DNA of 64,000 nt from CAIYQJ01 sp963717255 (GCA_963717255.1 CAVQVT010000007.1:62001-126000); one strand, 5' to 3'. Shown: positions 33,261 to 42,167, counted from the stretch's first letter. Translations and numbers: made by a program. The notes: generated from the letters alone by a model not told the origin.

Positions 33261-34465
33261 CGGGACGCTCCGTGCGAGGCTCGGCCGGGGCCTCCGGCCC
33301 GTCTCTCGTGGACCAGGTCCACGAGTCGCCGGAGATCGTCGGGGTCGGTCGCCGGGATGACGCCGTGCCCCAGGTTGAAGACGTGGCCGGGCCGGCCGCC
33401 GGCCTGGTCGAGGACCCACCGCGCGGCGTCCGCGACGGCGTCGAAGGGTCCGAGCAGGAGGACCGGGTCCAGGTTGCCCTGGACCGCCCGGTCGCCGACG
33501 AGTGCCCACCCGTCGGAGAGCGAGATCCGGTGGTCGAGGCCGACGATGTCGCCCCCGGCCTGCGCCTGCTGCCGGAGGATCCCCGCGGTCCCGGTGCCGA
33601 AGTGGCACGTGGGGACCCCGAGCCCGGCGAGACGCTGGAAGAGGCGCGTCATCCACGGCGCCACGGACCGGGCGTAATCGAACGGGGACAGGCCGCCGAC
33701 CCACGAATCGAAGACCTGGACCGCCTGGGCGCCGGCCTCCACCTGCGCGGCGAGGTAGCGCGCGGTGGTGTCCGTGAGGACGTTCATGAGCATCGACCAG
33801 GTGCCCGGGTCCGCGTGCATGAGGGTCCGGGTCCGGACGAACTCACGGGAGGGCCCGCCCTCGACGAGGTAGCAGGCGAGCGTGAACGGCGCCCCGGCGA
33901 AGCCGATGAGCGGGACGGGCGACTCCGCGCGGACGAGGCGGATCGCCTCGAGGAGCGGCGCGACGTCGCGGGCCGGCTGGAAGGGGACGAGCGCGGCGAC
34001 GTCGGCCGCCGTCCGGACCGGGCGCTCCAGGACCGGGCCGCGACCCTCGACGATGTCGAATGCGACGCCCATCCCGGCGAACGGCGTGGTGATGTCGGCG
34101 AAGAGGATCGCCGCATCCACGCCGAGCCGGCGGACCGGCTGGAGGGTGACCTCGGCGCACAGGGCGGCGTCGCGGGTGATCTCGATGAGCGTGGCGCGCT
34201 CGCGGACCGCGCGGTACTCGGGGAGCGAGCGGCCGGCCTGGCGCATGAACCAGACCGGCGTGGCGTCCACGGGCAGCCGGCGCGCCGCGCGGAGGTAGCG
34301 GGCGGTGGGCTCCGCGACGGCGGGGGCGATCCCGGGGTCCGCGGCCGTCCCGGGGCCCGTGGCGGGTGCGGAACCGGCCGTCGTCGCGGGACCGGGCGCG
34401 GGGGCCGCCGCGGCTTCGGGCGCCGGGGCGCGGCGGCGTCGCGGAGCGCCCTTCTCGGCCGTCAC
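33257..34465 (-). CDS. hemE: Uroporphyrinogen decarboxylase
   Basis: Cytoplasmic enzyme of 402 residues converting uroporphyrinogen III to coproporphyrinogen III. The PVWFMRQAGRSLPEYR signature with the substrate-binding Arg is near residue 70, the catalytic Asp lies in ILFADITTPFAGMG, and the second signature GFAGAPFTLACYL is present. About 50 Ala/Pro-rich residues precede the domain and are unusual. The GTG at 34465 overlaps the hemL stop. This step commits the pathway to haem and away from sirohaem/cobalamin. Confidence 0.95.
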   Translation of the reverse strand: MTAEKGAPRRRRAPAPEAAAAPAPGPATTAGSAPATGPGTAADPGIAPAVAEPTARYLRAARRLPVDATPVWFMRQAGRSLPEYRAVRERATLIEITRDAALCAEVTLQPVRRLGVDAAILFADITTPFAGMGVAFDIVEGRGPVLERPVRTAADVAALVPFQPARDVAPLLEAIRLVRAESPVPLIGFAGAPFTLACYLVEGGPSREFVRTRTLMHADPGTWSMLMNVLTDTTARYLAAQVEAGAQAVQVFDSWVGGLSPFDYARSVAPWMTRLFQRLAGLGVPTCHFGTGTAGILRQQAQAGGDIVGLDHRISLSDGWALVGDRAVQGNLDPVLLLGPFDAVADAARWVLDQAGGRPGHVFNLGHGVIPATDPDDLRRLVDLVHERRAGGPGRASHGASR

Positions 34466-35808
34466 GCGCGGAACGCGGCGGCGGCCGCGTCCAGCGTGGC
34501 CGCGAGCTCGGCGTCGCCGTGCGCCGCGCCGATGAACCACGCCTCGAACTGGGACGGCGGGAGGAGGATCCCCGCGTCGAGCATCGCGCCGAAGAACCGC
34601 GCGAACGCGGCGCGGTCGGCGTCGAGCGCCTCCGCGGCGTCCCGCGGCGGCTCGGAGCGGAAGAAGACGGTGAGCAGCGCGCCGACCCGCGCGATCGCGA
34701 CGGTCGCGCCCGCGGCCGCCGCCGCGTCGCCCAGCCCGCGCTCGAGCACGGCGCCGTACGCCTCGAGCCGCTCGTACACGGCATGGTCGAGGAGCGCGAG
34801 GGTCGCTGCGCCGGCGGCCATCGTGAGCGGGTGGCCGGACAGGGTCCCGGCCTGGTAGACGCCGCCGAGCGGCGCGACGTGCTCCATGAGGTCCCGCCGG
34901 CCGCCATACGCGCCGACGGGCATGCCGCCGCCGATGATCTTCCCGAGGACCGTCAGGTCGGGGGTGACGCCGTAGCGCGCCTGCGCCCCGCCGTGCGCCA
35001 CGCGGAAGCCGGTGATGACCTCGTCGAACACGAGGAGCGAACCGTTCGCGGTCGCGGTCTCGCGGAGCCCCTGCAGGAAGCCCGGAGCCGGCGGGATCAC
35101 GCCGACGTTCGCCGCGACGGGCTCGACGATCACGGCCGCGACCTGGCCGGGATGCGCCGCGAAGGCCGCGCGGACCGCGTCGAGGTCGTTGTACGCCACC
35201 ACGACCGTCCCCGCGGCGACGGCCTCGGTCACGCCGGCGCTGCCGGGGATCGAGAGCGTCGCCACGCCCGAGCCGGCGTCCACGAGGAGGCCGTCCGAGT
35301 GGCCGTGGTACCCGCCGGCGAACTTCACGACGAGCGGTCGGCCGGTGGCGCCGCGAGCGAGACGGAGGGCGCTCATCGCGGCCTCCGTGCCCGAGGACGT
35401 GAAGCGCAGCATCTCCATCGACGGCATGGCCGCGTTGATCGCCTCGCCGAGGGTCACCTCGCCCGGCGATGTCGCGCCGAGCGCGAACCCGTCGAGCGCG
35501 GCCGCGCGGACGGCCTCGACCGCGGCAGGATGGGCATGGCCGAGGATCGCCGGCCCCCACGCGCCGATGTAGTCCACGTACGCGTTCCCGTCGGCGTCGC
35601 GCACGTGCGCGCCCGACCCCGACGCGAGGACGAGCGGCGGGCGCCCGACCGAGCGGAAGGCGCGGACCGGGCTGTTCACGCCGCCCGGGAAGAGGCGCTC
35701 GGCGCGCGCGATGAGGTCGGCCTGGCGGCCGGGGGCGCTCGCGGCTCCTGCGGCAGGGTCGGCCCCGGCCGGGGTGGCCGATCCGGCGGAGGTCGGGGTC
35801 GCGGTCAT
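34462..35808 (-). CDS. hemL: Glutamate-1-semialdehyde 2,1-aminomutase
   Basis: PLP enzyme of 448 residues making 5-aminolevulinate from glutamate-1-semialdehyde. Marks are FPGGVNSPVRAF near the N-terminus, the gating region and the PLP lysine in VLGKIIGGGMPVGAYGG, with VVKFAGGYHGHSD upstream. It belongs to the C5 pathway with HemA, encoded at the head of this operon. ATG at 35808 overlaps the hemB stop, so it is preferred to an in-frame ATG seven codons upstream. The N-terminal 30 residues are Ala/Gly/Ser-rich. Confidence 0.95.
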   Translation of the reverse strand: MTATPTSAGSATPAGADPAAGAASAPGRQADLIARAERLFPGGVNSPVRAFRSVGRPPLVLASGSGAHVRDADGNAYVDYIGAWGPAILGHAHPAAVEAVRAAALDGFALGATSPGEVTLGEAINAAMPSMEMLRFTSSGTEAAMSALRLARGATGRPLVVKFAGGYHGHSDGLLVDAGSGVATLSIPGSAGVTEAVAAGTVVVAYNDLDAVRAAFAAHPGQVAAVIVEPVAANVGVIPPAPGFLQGLRETATANGSLLVFDEVITGFRVAHGGAQARYGVTPDLTVLGKIIGGGMPVGAYGGRRDLMEHVAPLGGVYQAGTLSGHPLTMAAGAATLALLDHAVYERLEAYGAVLERGLGDAAAAAGATVAIARVGALLTVFFRSEPPRDAAEALDADRAAFARFFGAMLDAGILLPPSQFEAWFIGAAHGDAELAATLDAAAAAFRA

Positions 35809-36830
35809 CGCGGGTCCTCCCGGAGCCACTCCGCGATCTCCGCGGCGGCGTACGTGATGACGAACGAGGCACCCGCCCGGACGATCGAGGTCGTGGATTC
35901 GAGGAGCGCACGGCGCCGATCGAGCCAGCCGTTCTGGGCAGCGGCCGCGATCGACGCGTACTCGCCGCTCACCTGGTAGGCGCCGATCGGCAGATCGAAG
36001 CGGTCGTGGGCTCGGGCGAGGATGTCGAGCGACGGGAGGGCGGGCTTGACGAGGATGGCGTCCGCTCCCTCGGCGACGTCGAGGGCGATCTCGAGCATCG
36101 ACTCGCGGGCGTTGGCGGGGTCCATCTGGTAGCCGCGCCGGTCGCCGAAGGCCGGCGCCGAATCGGCGGCGTCGCGGAACGGCCCGTAGAACGCCGAGGC
36201 CGTCTTCGCGGCGTAGGCGAGGATCGCGGTCTCCCCGTGGCCGGCGGCGTCGAGCGCGGCGCGGATGGCGGCGACCTGGCCGTCCATCATCGCGGACGGC
36301 GCGACGATGTCCGCCCCGGCGGCGGCCTGGCTCACGGCCGTCTCGGCGAGGAGCGCGATCGCGAGGTCGTTCGCGACGCTCCCATCCTGTGCCAGCGGGC
36401 CGCAGTGGCCGTGGTCGGTGTACTCACAGAGGCAGGTGTCGGCGATGAGCGGGAGCGCGACATCCGCCTCGCGGAGCCGGAGGAGCGTCTCCTGGATGAT
36501 CCCGTCCCGGGCCCACGCACCCGACCCCACGCCGTCCTTGGCGTCCGGCAACCCGAAGAGGATGAGGCCGCCGACGCCGAGCGCGTCGAGGCGGCGTGCC
36601 TCCTCCGCGGCCACGTCCGGGCTGAGACGCGCGACGCCGGGCATCGAGCCGATCGGGTCGCGGCGACCGGTCCCGGGCTTGACGAAGAGGCCGGCGACGA
36701 GCATCGACGGGTCAAGGTGCGTCTCACGGACGAGCGCACGGAGCCCGGCCGTCCGGCGGAACCGGCGGAGTCTGCGCTGGGGGGTCGTGGGGGCGACGGC
36801 GGCGTCGGGGCGATCGAGGGCGAGGGTCAT
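35805..36830 (-). CDS. hemB: Porphobilinogen synthase (5-aminolevulinate dehydratase)
   Basis: Enzyme of 341 residues joining two 5-aminolevulinates into porphobilinogen. The zinc-type cysteine cluster DTCLCEYTDHGHCG is present, so the zinc and not the magnesium class is expected. Schiff-base lysines lie in YAAKTASAFYGPFRDAADS and ILVKPALPSLD. The N-terminus (RRFRRTAGLRALVRET) is typical. ATG overlaps the HemC-HemD stop. Confidence 0.95.
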   Translation of the reverse strand: MTLALDRPDAAVAPTTPQRRLRRFRRTAGLRALVRETHLDPSMLVAGLFVKPGTGRRDPIGSMPGVARLSPDVAAEEARRLDALGVGGLILFGLPDAKDGVGSGAWARDGIIQETLLRLREADVALPLIADTCLCEYTDHGHCGPLAQDGSVANDLAIALLAETAVSQAAAGADIVAPSAMMDGQVAAIRAALDAAGHGETAILAYAAKTASAFYGPFRDAADSAPAFGDRRGYQMDPANARESMLEIALDVAEGADAILVKPALPSLDILARAHDRFDLPIGAYQVSGEYASIAAAAQNGWLDRRRALLESTTSIVRAGASFVITYAAAEIAEWLREDPR

Positions 36831-38539
36831 CGGAGGGCTCCCGTGGGCAGGGTGGAGGCGACGAGGTCCGCGACGGCGTCGACGCGCGGGGATGGCGCGG
36901 TGTGGATCGCCGAGAAGCCGGCGGCGGCCGCGACCGCCGTCGTCGGCTCACCGATGCAGCAGGCGGGGATCGCGCGGGCGACCGCGGCGAGCTCCGGCGG
37001 GAGGAGCGCGAGGAGACCGCGCACCGTGGACCCGCTGGTGAAGACGACGACGTCGACCGACCCCGAGGCGACGGCGTCGGTGAGCGGCCGGCGCGAGGCC
37101 TCCGGCCCCTCGACGGTCCGGTAGACGACGACCTCCTCCACGCGTGCGCCGACCGCCGCGAGGCGGTCCGGCAGCGAGGCGTCGGCGATGTCGGTGCGTG
37201 CCAGGAGGACGCGCTCCCCCGGGCGGACCGGGAGCTCGGCGCCGAGCGTGGCCCCGGTCCCGCGCGACGGGACGAACACCGGGCCCACGTCCGCCGGGTC
37301 CAGCACCAGCGCCGTCGCCGAGCCCACCGCGGCCCAGCGCGCGCGGCCGGGGTTTGCCCCGGCCCGCGCGGCGGCGGCCAGGAGCGCCCGCGCCCCGTTC
37401 GGGCTGGTGACGACGACCCAGTCGAAGTCGGCGAGCCGTCGCGCCGCCGCCTCCATCGGTGCTGGGTCGGCGGGCTCGATGGAGATCGTGGGGATGACGA
37501 CCGAACCGATCCCGCGGGCATCGAGAGCGACGACGAGGGTCCCGGCCTGGTCCTCCGGCCGCGTCACGAGGACGAGCGGTCGGCGGGCCGCACCTGGCCC
37601 GTCCGTGCCACGCATCGGGCGGAGCTCCGCCGCGAGCGCTTCGGCGATCGCGATGCGATCAACGACCGGCCCGCTCGCCTCGCGCCACGCGACCGGGACG
37701 CCGGGGCCCACGGGCTCGCGGGACACGCCGGCACGCAGGACGATCGTCGCGCCCTCGATCCGGGCGAGGCAGCCGATCGGCGCGCGGCATCCGCCGCCGG
37801 ACGCGTGGAGGAACGCCCGCTCGGCCTCGACGCACATCCGTGTCGGGGCGTCGTCGAGCCGTGCGACGCTCGTCACGGCGAGGTCGTCGTCGGCGCGGAC
37901 CTCGACCGCCACCGCACCCTGCCCGGGGGCGGGCGGGATGACGTCGGACGCGATCCGTTCGTCGATCCGGTCGGCGCGGTCGAGGCGCGTGAGCCCCGCG
38001 ACCGCGAGGACGAGCGCGTCGCTCTCGCCTGAGTCGAGTCGGCGCAGGCGCGTGTCCACGTTCCCGTTGAGGGGATGGACCCGGAGGTCGGGGCGCCGGG
38101 CGAGGAGGAACGCGGACCGTCGGGGGCTGTCCGTGCCCACGCGCGCGCCGTGCGGCAGCGTGCTGATCGATCCGCCTCGCTCGCGGCAGACGAGCGCGTC
38201 GCGGGGGTCCTGCCGCGGGCGGTACGCGGCGATCGCGAGCCGCGGGTCCACGGTCGTGGGGACGTCCTTCGCGCTGTGGACGGCGAGATCGATCGAGCCG
38301 TCGACCAGCCCCCGCTCCAGCGCACCGACGAAGGCACCCTCCCCCCACGCGGTGTCGGGAGCCTGGTCGTCGCCCGTCGTCCGGACGATCACGAGCTCGA
38401 CGGCCGCACCCGTGCCCTCGAGGGCCGCTGCGACCTCGCGCGACTGGATCAGCGCCAGCGCGCTCCCCCGCGTGCCGAGCCGCAGGACCCGTGCCACCGG
38501 GTGGGTGGACGGCGCGGGGCCCTGCTCCGGTCCGGTCAC
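36827..38539 (-). CDS. hemCD: Fused hydroxymethylbilane synthase-uroporphyrinogen III synthase
   Basis: Bifunctional protein of 570 residues. Residues about 15-310 are HemC: LRLGTRGSALALIQ, the catalytic Asp in DLAVHSAKDVPT, and GGGCRAPIG with Cys251 as attachment site of the dipyrromethane cofactor. Residues about 315-570 are HemD: PLVLVTRPEDQAG at its start, WVVVTSPNGARALL, VVYRTVEGPE and VVFTSGSTVRGLL. The fusion channels hydroxymethylbilane to ring closure and prevents uroporphyrinogen I formation. The GTG at 38539 overlaps the hemA stop, so the much longer upstream open frame is a shadow. No stop, RBS or start interrupts the junction, so this is a true fusion and not two genes. Confidence 0.92.
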   Translation of the reverse strand: MTGPEQGPAPSTHPVARVLRLGTRGSALALIQSREVAAALEGTGAAVELVIVRTTGDDQAPDTAWGEGAFVGALERGLVDGSIDLAVHSAKDVPTTVDPRLAIAAYRPRQDPRDALVCRERGGSISTLPHGARVGTDSPRRSAFLLARRPDLRVHPLNGNVDTRLRRLDSGESDALVLAVAGLTRLDRADRIDERIASDVIPPAPGQGAVAVEVRADDDLAVTSVARLDDAPTRMCVEAERAFLHASGGGCRAPIGCLARIEGATIVLRAGVSREPVGPGVPVAWREASGPVVDRIAIAEALAAELRPMRGTDGPGAARRPLVLVTRPEDQAGTLVVALDARGIGSVVIPTISIEPADPAPMEAAARRLADFDWVVVTSPNGARALLAAAARAGANPGRARWAAVGSATALVLDPADVGPVFVPSRGTGATLGAELPVRPGERVLLARTDIADASLPDRLAAVGARVEEVVVYRTVEGPEASRRPLTDAVASGSVDVVVFTSGSTVRGLLALLPPELAAVARAIPACCIGEPTTAVAAAAGFSAIHTAPSPRVDAVADLVASTLPTGALR

Positions 38540-39780
38540 AGGCCGAAGAGCTCGCGGACGAGCGCGTCGCGCTCCCCGTCCACGTCCGAGCGGAGGGCGG
38601 CGATCGGTCCGTGGAGGAGGCCGGCGACCAGGCGGTGCGACATCTCGTCGACGAGGTCGCGGACCTCGGGCTCGAGCGTCGGGGCGCGGCGGAGGAGTCG
38701 GTCGAGCTCGGCGGCCCGCTTCGCCTCTGCGTGGTCGGAGATCGCGCGGATCGCGGGGACGCACCCACGCGTGGCCGCCCAGGCCTCGTACTCGACGGTG
38801 GTCTCGGCCACGAGGCGGTCGACCCGGTGTCGGAAGCGCTCGTGGGGCTTCGCCTCGGGTGCCCGCGCGAGGTCGTCCACCGAGATGAAGTCGCCGCCGA
38901 GGACGCGCTGGAGGTCGGCGGGGACGGCGGGCGGCGAGGAGAGGTCGACGACGACCGCCCGCATCTCCCCGAGGCGGCGCGCGGTGGCCGGGTCCACCGG
39001 CCACCGGCCGCCCGCGGCCACGATGACGCCGGCGACGCCCGGGAGCTCCGCGCCCGGCGCGAACGGGAGGGCGACGCCGGAGACGTCGTGCGCCAGCGCC
39101 TCCGCACGCTCCTCCGCCCGGTTGGTCACAAGGACGCGGGCGCCCCGGCGTGCCGCCGCGAGCGCTGAGATCCGGCCCATCGCGCCGGCGCCCACGACGA
39201 GGATGGGGCGCCCCTCGAGCGTCTCGTGGTCGCGGCCGATCCGGTCGAGCGCGACGTCGGCCAGGGAGCGGGGCGCGCCGTCGCGCCACGCGTGCGCCTG
39301 CCGACCCACGTGCAGGGCCAGCTGGAAGAGGCGCTCGAGCGCCGGATCGAGCGGAGCCGTGCCGGCCTCCCGACCTGCGAGCGAGACGCCGATCGCGCCG
39401 GCGGCACCCCCTGCGGGGCACGACCCGACCGTCGCCGCCGTGTGCTCGTGGCGTGCCGCGAGGCAGTCCCGCAGCTGGTGGAGGATCTGGTCCTCGCCGA
39501 TGACCACGCTGTCCATCCCCGCGGCGACCGTGAACAGGTGGCCCGCGGCCTCGATGCCCTCGAGGCGGACGCCGCCGGCCGGGAGGGCGGGGATCGCCTC
39601 GGCGGCGAGCGACGGCAGCCACGTGTAGAGCTCCACGCGGTGGCACGTGTGCAGGAGGATGGCGCCCGTCGATGCCGCGAGCGCGGCCGCATGCGCAGCG
39701 AACGCCTCGCGCTCGAGGCTGGCGACCCGGCGGGCGTGGACGGTCAGCGCGACGAGCGACGCGAGGGGCCGGCCGCTCAT
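38536..39780 (-). CDS. hemA: Glutamyl-tRNA reductase
   Basis: Enzyme of 414 residues reducing glutamyl-tRNA to glutamate-1-semialdehyde. The catalytic Cys is Cys46 in HTCHRVELY; most family members read TCNRxE, so the Asn-to-His change is noteworthy. The V-shaped enzyme's other marks are AAGMDSVVIGEDQIL near 88, the NADPH domain ILVVGAGAMGRISALAA near 190, and the C-terminal dimer helix. ATG overlaps the regulator's stop. As first committed enzyme of haem synthesis its place right behind a regulator suggests control at this step. Confidence 0.93.
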   Translation of the reverse strand: MSGRPLASLVALTVHARRVASLEREAFAAHAAALAASTGAILLHTCHRVELYTWLPSLAAEAIPALPAGGVRLEGIEAAGHLFTVAAGMDSVVIGEDQILHQLRDCLAARHEHTAATVGSCPAGGAAGAIGVSLAGREAGTAPLDPALERLFQLALHVGRQAHAWRDGAPRSLADVALDRIGRDHETLEGRPILVVGAGAMGRISALAAARRGARVLVTNRAEERAEALAHDVSGVALPFAPGAELPGVAGVIVAAGGRWPVDPATARRLGEMRAVVVDLSSPPAVPADLQRVLGGDFISVDDLARAPEAKPHERFRHRVDRLVAETTVEYEAWAATRGCVPAIRAISDHAEAKRAAELDRLLRRAPTLEPEVRDLVDEMSHRLVAGLLHGPIAALRSDVDGERDALVRELFGL

Positions 39781-40526
39781 GCCACCACCTCGGCGATCGC
39801 GGCGTGGGGGTCGCGCCCGACCGGGACGGGCCCGGCACCCGCGGCGCCCTCGCCGAGGCGTCCGGTGCCCCCGGTCGGGACCGCCTCGTGCGCTTCGATC
39901 GTCACGAGGAGGAGGGCGTCAAGGGCGGCAAGGGTGGACTCGAGGAGCGAGGTGGCCTCGGTCGTGTCGAGGTTCCGGCGCCGTGCGAACGTCGCGATCT
40001 CGCTCACGAAGGGCCGGGAGAAACGGAGGAACGTCGCGACCGTCTCGTGGACCGTCGCGCCGCGGAGGCGGGCCACCCGACCGTACTCCGCGGCCACCTG
40101 GGACGCCTCGTCGAGGCGGGCCTTGCGCGCCGCGTCCGTCCCGGCGTCCAGGAACGCGAGGAGCGCCGCGGAGAGCTCGCGGCCGCGCTCGCGGAGGGGA
40201 TCACGCTCGGCGCTGTCCATGCCGCGGAGCCAGGCGGGATCGAGGCCGTCGGCGACGGCGCTCCTGCGGTACGCACGTGCCATCCGCTCGGGCGTCTCGC
40301 CGAGGCGCTGCAGCGGCGGGCGCTCGGCGCGGGCCGTCGGGATCATCGACTCGAGCGATGAGCGGAGGAAGCGGCGGTGGCCACCCGGGGTGACGAAAGA
40401 ACGGACGACGCCGTCGTCCGCCCACCGGCGGAGGGTCGTGGGCGCGACGCCGAGCAGGCGAGCCGCCTCACCGAGGCCCATCCACTCGCGATCCCGCCCG
40501 GTCGGCTTCGTCCGCGTCGGCACCAT
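39777..40526 (-). CDS. MerR-like helix-turn-helix regulator heading the haem operon
   Basis: Putative regulator of 249 residues. Residues about 15-60 form a MerR/excisionase helix-turn-helix (LGEAARLLGVAPTTLRRWADDG, then TPGGHRRFLRSSL). Residues about 95-205 are all-helical without cysteines (ERGRELSAALLAFLDAG, GRVARLRGATVHETVATFLRFS), resembling RsbRD-type sensory domains more than a known metal-binding MerR domain. The C-terminus is Gly/Pro-rich. Its stop overlaps hemA, so it likely controls haem synthesis and itself. ATG at 40526 follows GGGAG. A TATAGG -10 candidate lies 17 bases before the ATG, hinting at a short leader. Confidence 0.82.
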   Translation of the reverse strand: MVPTRTKPTGRDREWMGLGEAARLLGVAPTTLRRWADDGVVRSFVTPGGHRRFLRSSLESMIPTARAERPPLQRLGETPERMARAYRRSAVADGLDPAWLRGMDSAERDPLRERGRELSAALLAFLDAGTDAARKARLDEASQVAAEYGRVARLRGATVHETVATFLRFSRPFVSEIATFARRRNLDTTEATSLLESTLAALDALLLVTIEAHEAVPTGGTGRLGEGAAGAGPVPVGRDPHAAIAEVVA

Positions 40527-40540
40527 GAAACTCCCGAAAC

Positions 40541-40556
40541 TACCTATACCTACCGG
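40541..40556 (-). promoter_or_regulatory. Repeated TACC/TA motif with -10 candidate of haem operon
   Basis: TACCTATACCTACCGG on the plus strand reads GGTAGGTATAGGTA on the coding strand, a tandem GGTA-type repeat containing TATAGG (a possible -10). An opposite-strand copy GGTATAGG lies at 40642-40649, in front of the divergent class IV aminotransferase gene. No good -35 is seen for either. Confidence 0.45.
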
Positions 40557-40725
40557 AACCATGCGAATGTTGGCGAGCCTACATCGCCGCGTAGACCGGC
40601 CGAACGTCCTGAAACCGCCTGCATCGGCCGGTACGGTCCCGGGTATAGGCGGGCTGGCTGGCCCGGCCACCCGGCACCCTCGGGGCGGCTCGCGGCCGGT
40701 GGCACGACCGCGTTAGGCTGGACAC

Positions 40726-41634
40726 ATGCCACAGCACGTCTGGGTCGACGGACGGATCCTGCCCGCCGACGCGCCGGCCATCTCCGTCTTCGACCGCGGC
40801 TTCCTGCTCGGGGACGGCATCTTCGAGACGCTCCGCGCGCGGCGCGGCGTCGTCGTCGAGTTGGACGCCCACCTCGAGCGCCTGCGCGAGAGCGCCGTCC
40901 CGCTCGGGATCCCGCTGCCGGCGGAGGACGCGCCCATCGTCGCGGGCATCGCGGCCCTGCTGGCGGCGGAGGGGCTCGCGGACGACGGGTCGTCGGGGCA
41001 CGCGCCGGGAGACGCCGCCCTGCGGATCACCGTGACGCGCGGGGCCTTCGCGGCCCGCGGCCTCGCCCCCACGGGCCCGTCGAGCGGGCCGTCGATCGTC
41101 ATCGTCGCGTGGCCGCACTCGGGGCCGGCCGCCGCCGTCCTCCGCGACGGGCTGTCGCTGGTGACCTCGTCGGTCCGCCGTGACCCGGGCTCCCCGCTGG
41201 CCGGTGTGAAGACCACCTCGCGCGCCGAGAGCGTCTTCGCGCGCCTGGAGGCCGAGCGGACGGGGGCGGACGACGCGCTCATCCTCGACACGATGGGCCA
41301 CGTCAGTGAGGCGACGGCCGCGAACGTCTTCGCGATCCGTCGGGGCCGCCTCCTCACCCCGCCGCTGGGATCCGGCTGCCTGGCCGGCACGACGCGCGCG
41401 TGGCTGCTGGAGCACGCACCGGCGCACGACCTCGTGCCGGAGGAGGAACAGCTGACGCGAGCCGACCTCCTCCACGCCGACGAGGTCCTCCTCTCGAGCA
41501 GCGTCGCCGGAGTCCTGCCTGTCGGCCGGCTCGACGGCGATGCGATCGGGCGCGGCGGCGCGGGGCCGATCACGATCCAGCTGCGGAACCAGCGAGAAGC
41601 GTGGATCGACCGCGTATCGCGCGCGGCGCCGTGA
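40726..41634 (+). CDS. Class IV (BCAT-fold) PLP aminotransferase or aminodeoxychorismate lyase
   Basis: PLP enzyme of 302 residues of the IlvE/PabC/DAAT fold. The N-terminal VFDRGFLLGDGIFETLRARRG, the PLP lysine in AGVKTTSRAESVFARLEAE and the phosphate-binding SEATAANVFAIRRG are typical. GDGIFETLR is common in PabC (4-amino-4-deoxychorismate lyase) but branched-chain or D-amino-acid aminotransferases share it. PabB is encoded 12 kb away, so a role in p-aminobenzoate synthesis is plausible. The stop overlaps the next gene's GTG. It is divergent from the haem operon. Confidence 0.85.
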   Translation: MPQHVWVDGRILPADAPAISVFDRGFLLGDGIFETLRARRGVVVELDAHLERLRESAVPLGIPLPAEDAPIVAGIAALLAAEGLADDGSSGHAPGDAALRITVTRGAFAARGLAPTGPSSGPSIVIVAWPHSGPAAAVLRDGLSLVTSSVRRDPGSPLAGVKTTSRAESVFARLEAERTGADDALILDTMGHVSEATAANVFAIRRGRLLTPPLGSGCLAGTTRAWLLEHAPAHDLVPEEEQLTRADLLHADEVLLSSSVAGVLPVGRLDGDAIGRGGAGPITIQLRNQREAWIDRVSRAAP

Positions 41635-42167
41635 CGCGCGACGAGCTGATCCTGCGCACCCGCGCGCTCGTCGCAGATGGCGAACGGATCGAGCGCACGC
41701 CGTCCATGGAGTCTCTCCGGACCTGGCTCGCCGAGTCGGACGTCCTGCTCGCCGACGCGTGGGGGCAGATGGACCGATACCACCTGGTGTGGCTCTCGGT
41801 CGGGCGCCCGCGCGAGGCCGTGCGCGACCGAGCGATGACAGAGGAGGAGGCGGCGGCGTACGTCCGCGAGGTGGCGATCCAGAAGACGGCGGCCCTGCGG
41901 ATGAGCCTCGACGCCGTGGAGCGCCAGGGGATGCCCTTCGTGGGCGAGGACGAGCCGGTCCGAGGCTCGCGCTCGGCGGAGGGCGATGTCGCGGACCCGG
42001 ACAGGGCGGGCGGGCAGATCGCCGCCGACCGAGCCGACCTGACCGGCGCGATCCGCGCCACGGGGCCGGACCTCGCCGAGCGGATCCGCGAGGCACGCGA
42101 GCGGACCCTGGCGAGCGATCCCTCGGTCGCCCGCCGTGCACCGAACCCGGAGCGGATGCGCCGCTAG
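41631..42167 (+). CDS. Hypothetical protein coupled to class IV aminotransferase
   Basis: Cytoplasmic protein of 178 residues starting at a GTG that overlaps the upstream stop (GTGA), so the two are translated together. It is rich in Arg, Glu and Ala and mostly helical; RALVADGERIERTPSMESLRTWL and WGQMDRYHLVWLSVGRPRE stand out. No cysteine, signal or membrane segment is seen. I do not recognise a family. The coupling suggests a role tied to the aminotransferase. Confidence 0.65.
   Translation: MTRDELILRTRALVADGERIERTPSMESLRTWLAESDVLLADAWGQMDRYHLVWLSVGRPREAVRDRAMTEEEAAAYVREVAIQKTAALRMSLDAVERQGMPFVGEDEPVRGSRSAEGDVADPDRAGGQIAADRADLTGAIRATGPDLAERIREARERTLASDPSVARRAPNPERMRR

Noticed and set aside
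29589..40526. A hidden hemQ, hemN or hemF within the haem operon
   Set aside because: All frames in the operon are accounted for by the annotated genes with 1-17 base junctions. No chlorite-dismutase-like or HemN-type CxxxCxxC frame other than the radical SAM/SPASM protein is present.
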